Below are positions 51,667 through 52,090 of a DNA stretch of 52,090 nucleotides, piece after piece. This DNA is from Pseudomonadota bacterium. Lineage in GTDB: Bacteria > Pseudomonadota > Gammaproteobacteria > Burkholderiales > Ferrovaceae. The notes under the pieces are model-generated. The model saw nothing but the letters and a program-made list of their open reading frames with translations, did not search any database and was not told the DNA's origin. The translations under genes were made by a program, and so were the position numbers. The stretch covers positions 1-52,090 of the forward strand of contig JAJZEH010000037.1 of the NCBI GenBank assembly GCA_021805725.1, in the 5' to 3' direction. The number at the start of each line of letters is the position of its first letter. Position 1 is the first letter of the stretch.

Positions 51667-52090
51667 ATGGTGCCGGCCTATACTGTTTATCTGTTGCTTG
51701 CGGTTTCCGCCTTCTTCTGGGGCGCCAACTTTGCCCTGGCAGGCCCCGTCTTGGCAGACCTGCCTCCCCTCTGGGCCGCCGCCCTGCGATTCCTGCTGGG
51801 AGCAGCCTTGATGCTTGCCCTTGCTCGGTATCAGGGCGCGGACCTTGCGGGCCTTGCAAAACGCCACTGGCGGGCCCACGTGATCCTGGGCCTGCTGGGG
51901 ATCGTCAGCTTCAACCTGTTCTTTTTCCATGCCATGCAGGGCACGTCGGCCAGCAACGGTGCGCTGATCATGGCCACCAATCCGCTGCTGACCACGATGC
52001 TTGCGGCCATTGTGCTGGGCGAACGGCTTGCGGCCAGGCAGCTGCTTGCGCTGCCCGTGGCATTGGCAGGGGTTGCCGTGGTGATCTCGC
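51667..52090 (+). CDS. EamA-family (DMT) transporter, 3'-truncated by window end
   Basis: The frame is open from ATG 51667 to the last base; 141 residues are visible. It begins MVPAYTVYLLLAVSAFFWGA and contains LPPLWAAALRFLLGAALMLA (~31-50), LGLLGIVSFNLFFFHAMQGT and SNGALIMATNPLLTTMLAAI with the LGERL end of helix 4-5, all EamA repeat signatures. About half of the ~300-residue protein lies beyond the window. It is probably controlled by the divergent LysR protein and could export an amino acid or metabolite. Confidence 0.88.
   Translation, partial: MVPAYTVYLLLAVSAFFWGANFALAGPVLADLPPLWAAALRFLLGAALMLALARYQGADLAGLAKRHWRAHVILGLLGIVSFNLFFFHAMQGTSASNGALIMATNPLLTTMLAAIVLGERLAARQLLALPVALAGVAVVIS

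Overview
The window reads as a chromosome segment of a chemolithoautotrophic betaproteobacterium, most likely of the Nitrosomonadales/Thiobacillaceae/Gallionellaceae sphere. The reasons are a green-like form IA RuBisCO with CbbQ and CbbO (23.9-28.9 kb), a SorAB-type sulfite dehydrogenase pair (32.5-34.1 kb), and betaproteobacterial-looking guaA, tadA, dnaE, metG, apbC, dcd and a long-form infA. The genus is an inference. Nothing suggests a recent genomic island. No tRNA, rRNA, CRISPR array, integrase or intact insertion sequence was seen.

Layout. (1) 0-1.4 kb: 3' part of guaA, cut by the window edge. (2) 1.5-8.5 kb, minus strand: a six-gene complex I/hydrogenase-4-like membrane complex in the order HyfB-C-E-F-G-I. 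Its large subunit has lost all four NiFe-ligand cysteines (RISGDS where hydrogenases have RICGIC), and no ferredoxin-like subunit is encoded. It therefore fits the energy-converting-hydrogenase-related (Ehr) complexes rather than hydrogenases. (3) 8.6-16.6 kb: a ribbon-helix-helix regulator overlapping tadA, then dnaE, metG, apbC/mrp and dcd. (4) 16.8-20.6 kb: a tight five-gene operon encoding FlhD-like and FlhC-like regulators (the fold of ICE/plasmid activators SetCD/AcaCD), a MobH/TraI_2-type relaxase homologue without its HD/His motifs, a TraD-type coupling ATPase and a small membrane protein. No other conjugation or flagellar genes are visible. This is the best candidate for an undescribed system. 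(5) 20.6-23.8 kb: a 52-residue acidic protein behind a Pho-box-like site, an EamA transporter and an HDOD-GGDEF protein.

(6) 23.9-29.2 kb: cbbL-cbbS, an intrinsic terminator, then cbbQ-cbbO and an overlapping uncharacterised 101-residue gene. The terminator probably sets a high RuBisCO:activase ratio. (7) 29.2-32.4 kb: an 18-bp palindrome, a NYN nuclease-like protein, a phosphoesterase, a YceI lipoprotein, and a cold-shock protein/IF-1 pair behind a long leader. (8) 32.5-47.4 kb: sorAB, then mostly single accessory genes: methyltransferases, DUF1614 and DUF347 membrane proteins, a glycine-zipper lipoprotein, an ion antiporter, PPK2, an aldo/keto reductase, a beta-propeller protein, an M20 amidohydrolase, a VIT1-like transporter, cytochrome b561 and a serine hydrolase. 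(9) 47.5-52.1 kb: a 28-residue membrane microprotein with its own terminator, a PAS-GGDEF-EAL protein, a PsiF-repeat protein, and a LysR regulator divergent from an EamA transporter cut by the window end.

Functionally, sulfite oxidation (SorAB to cytochrome c) could feed electrons to respiration and CO2 fixation, while the Ehr-type complex could couple an unknown redox reaction to ion translocation. Phosphate-linked items (Pho-box-like site, PPK2, PsiF) recur. Two large c-di-GMP proteins sit among the accessory genes.
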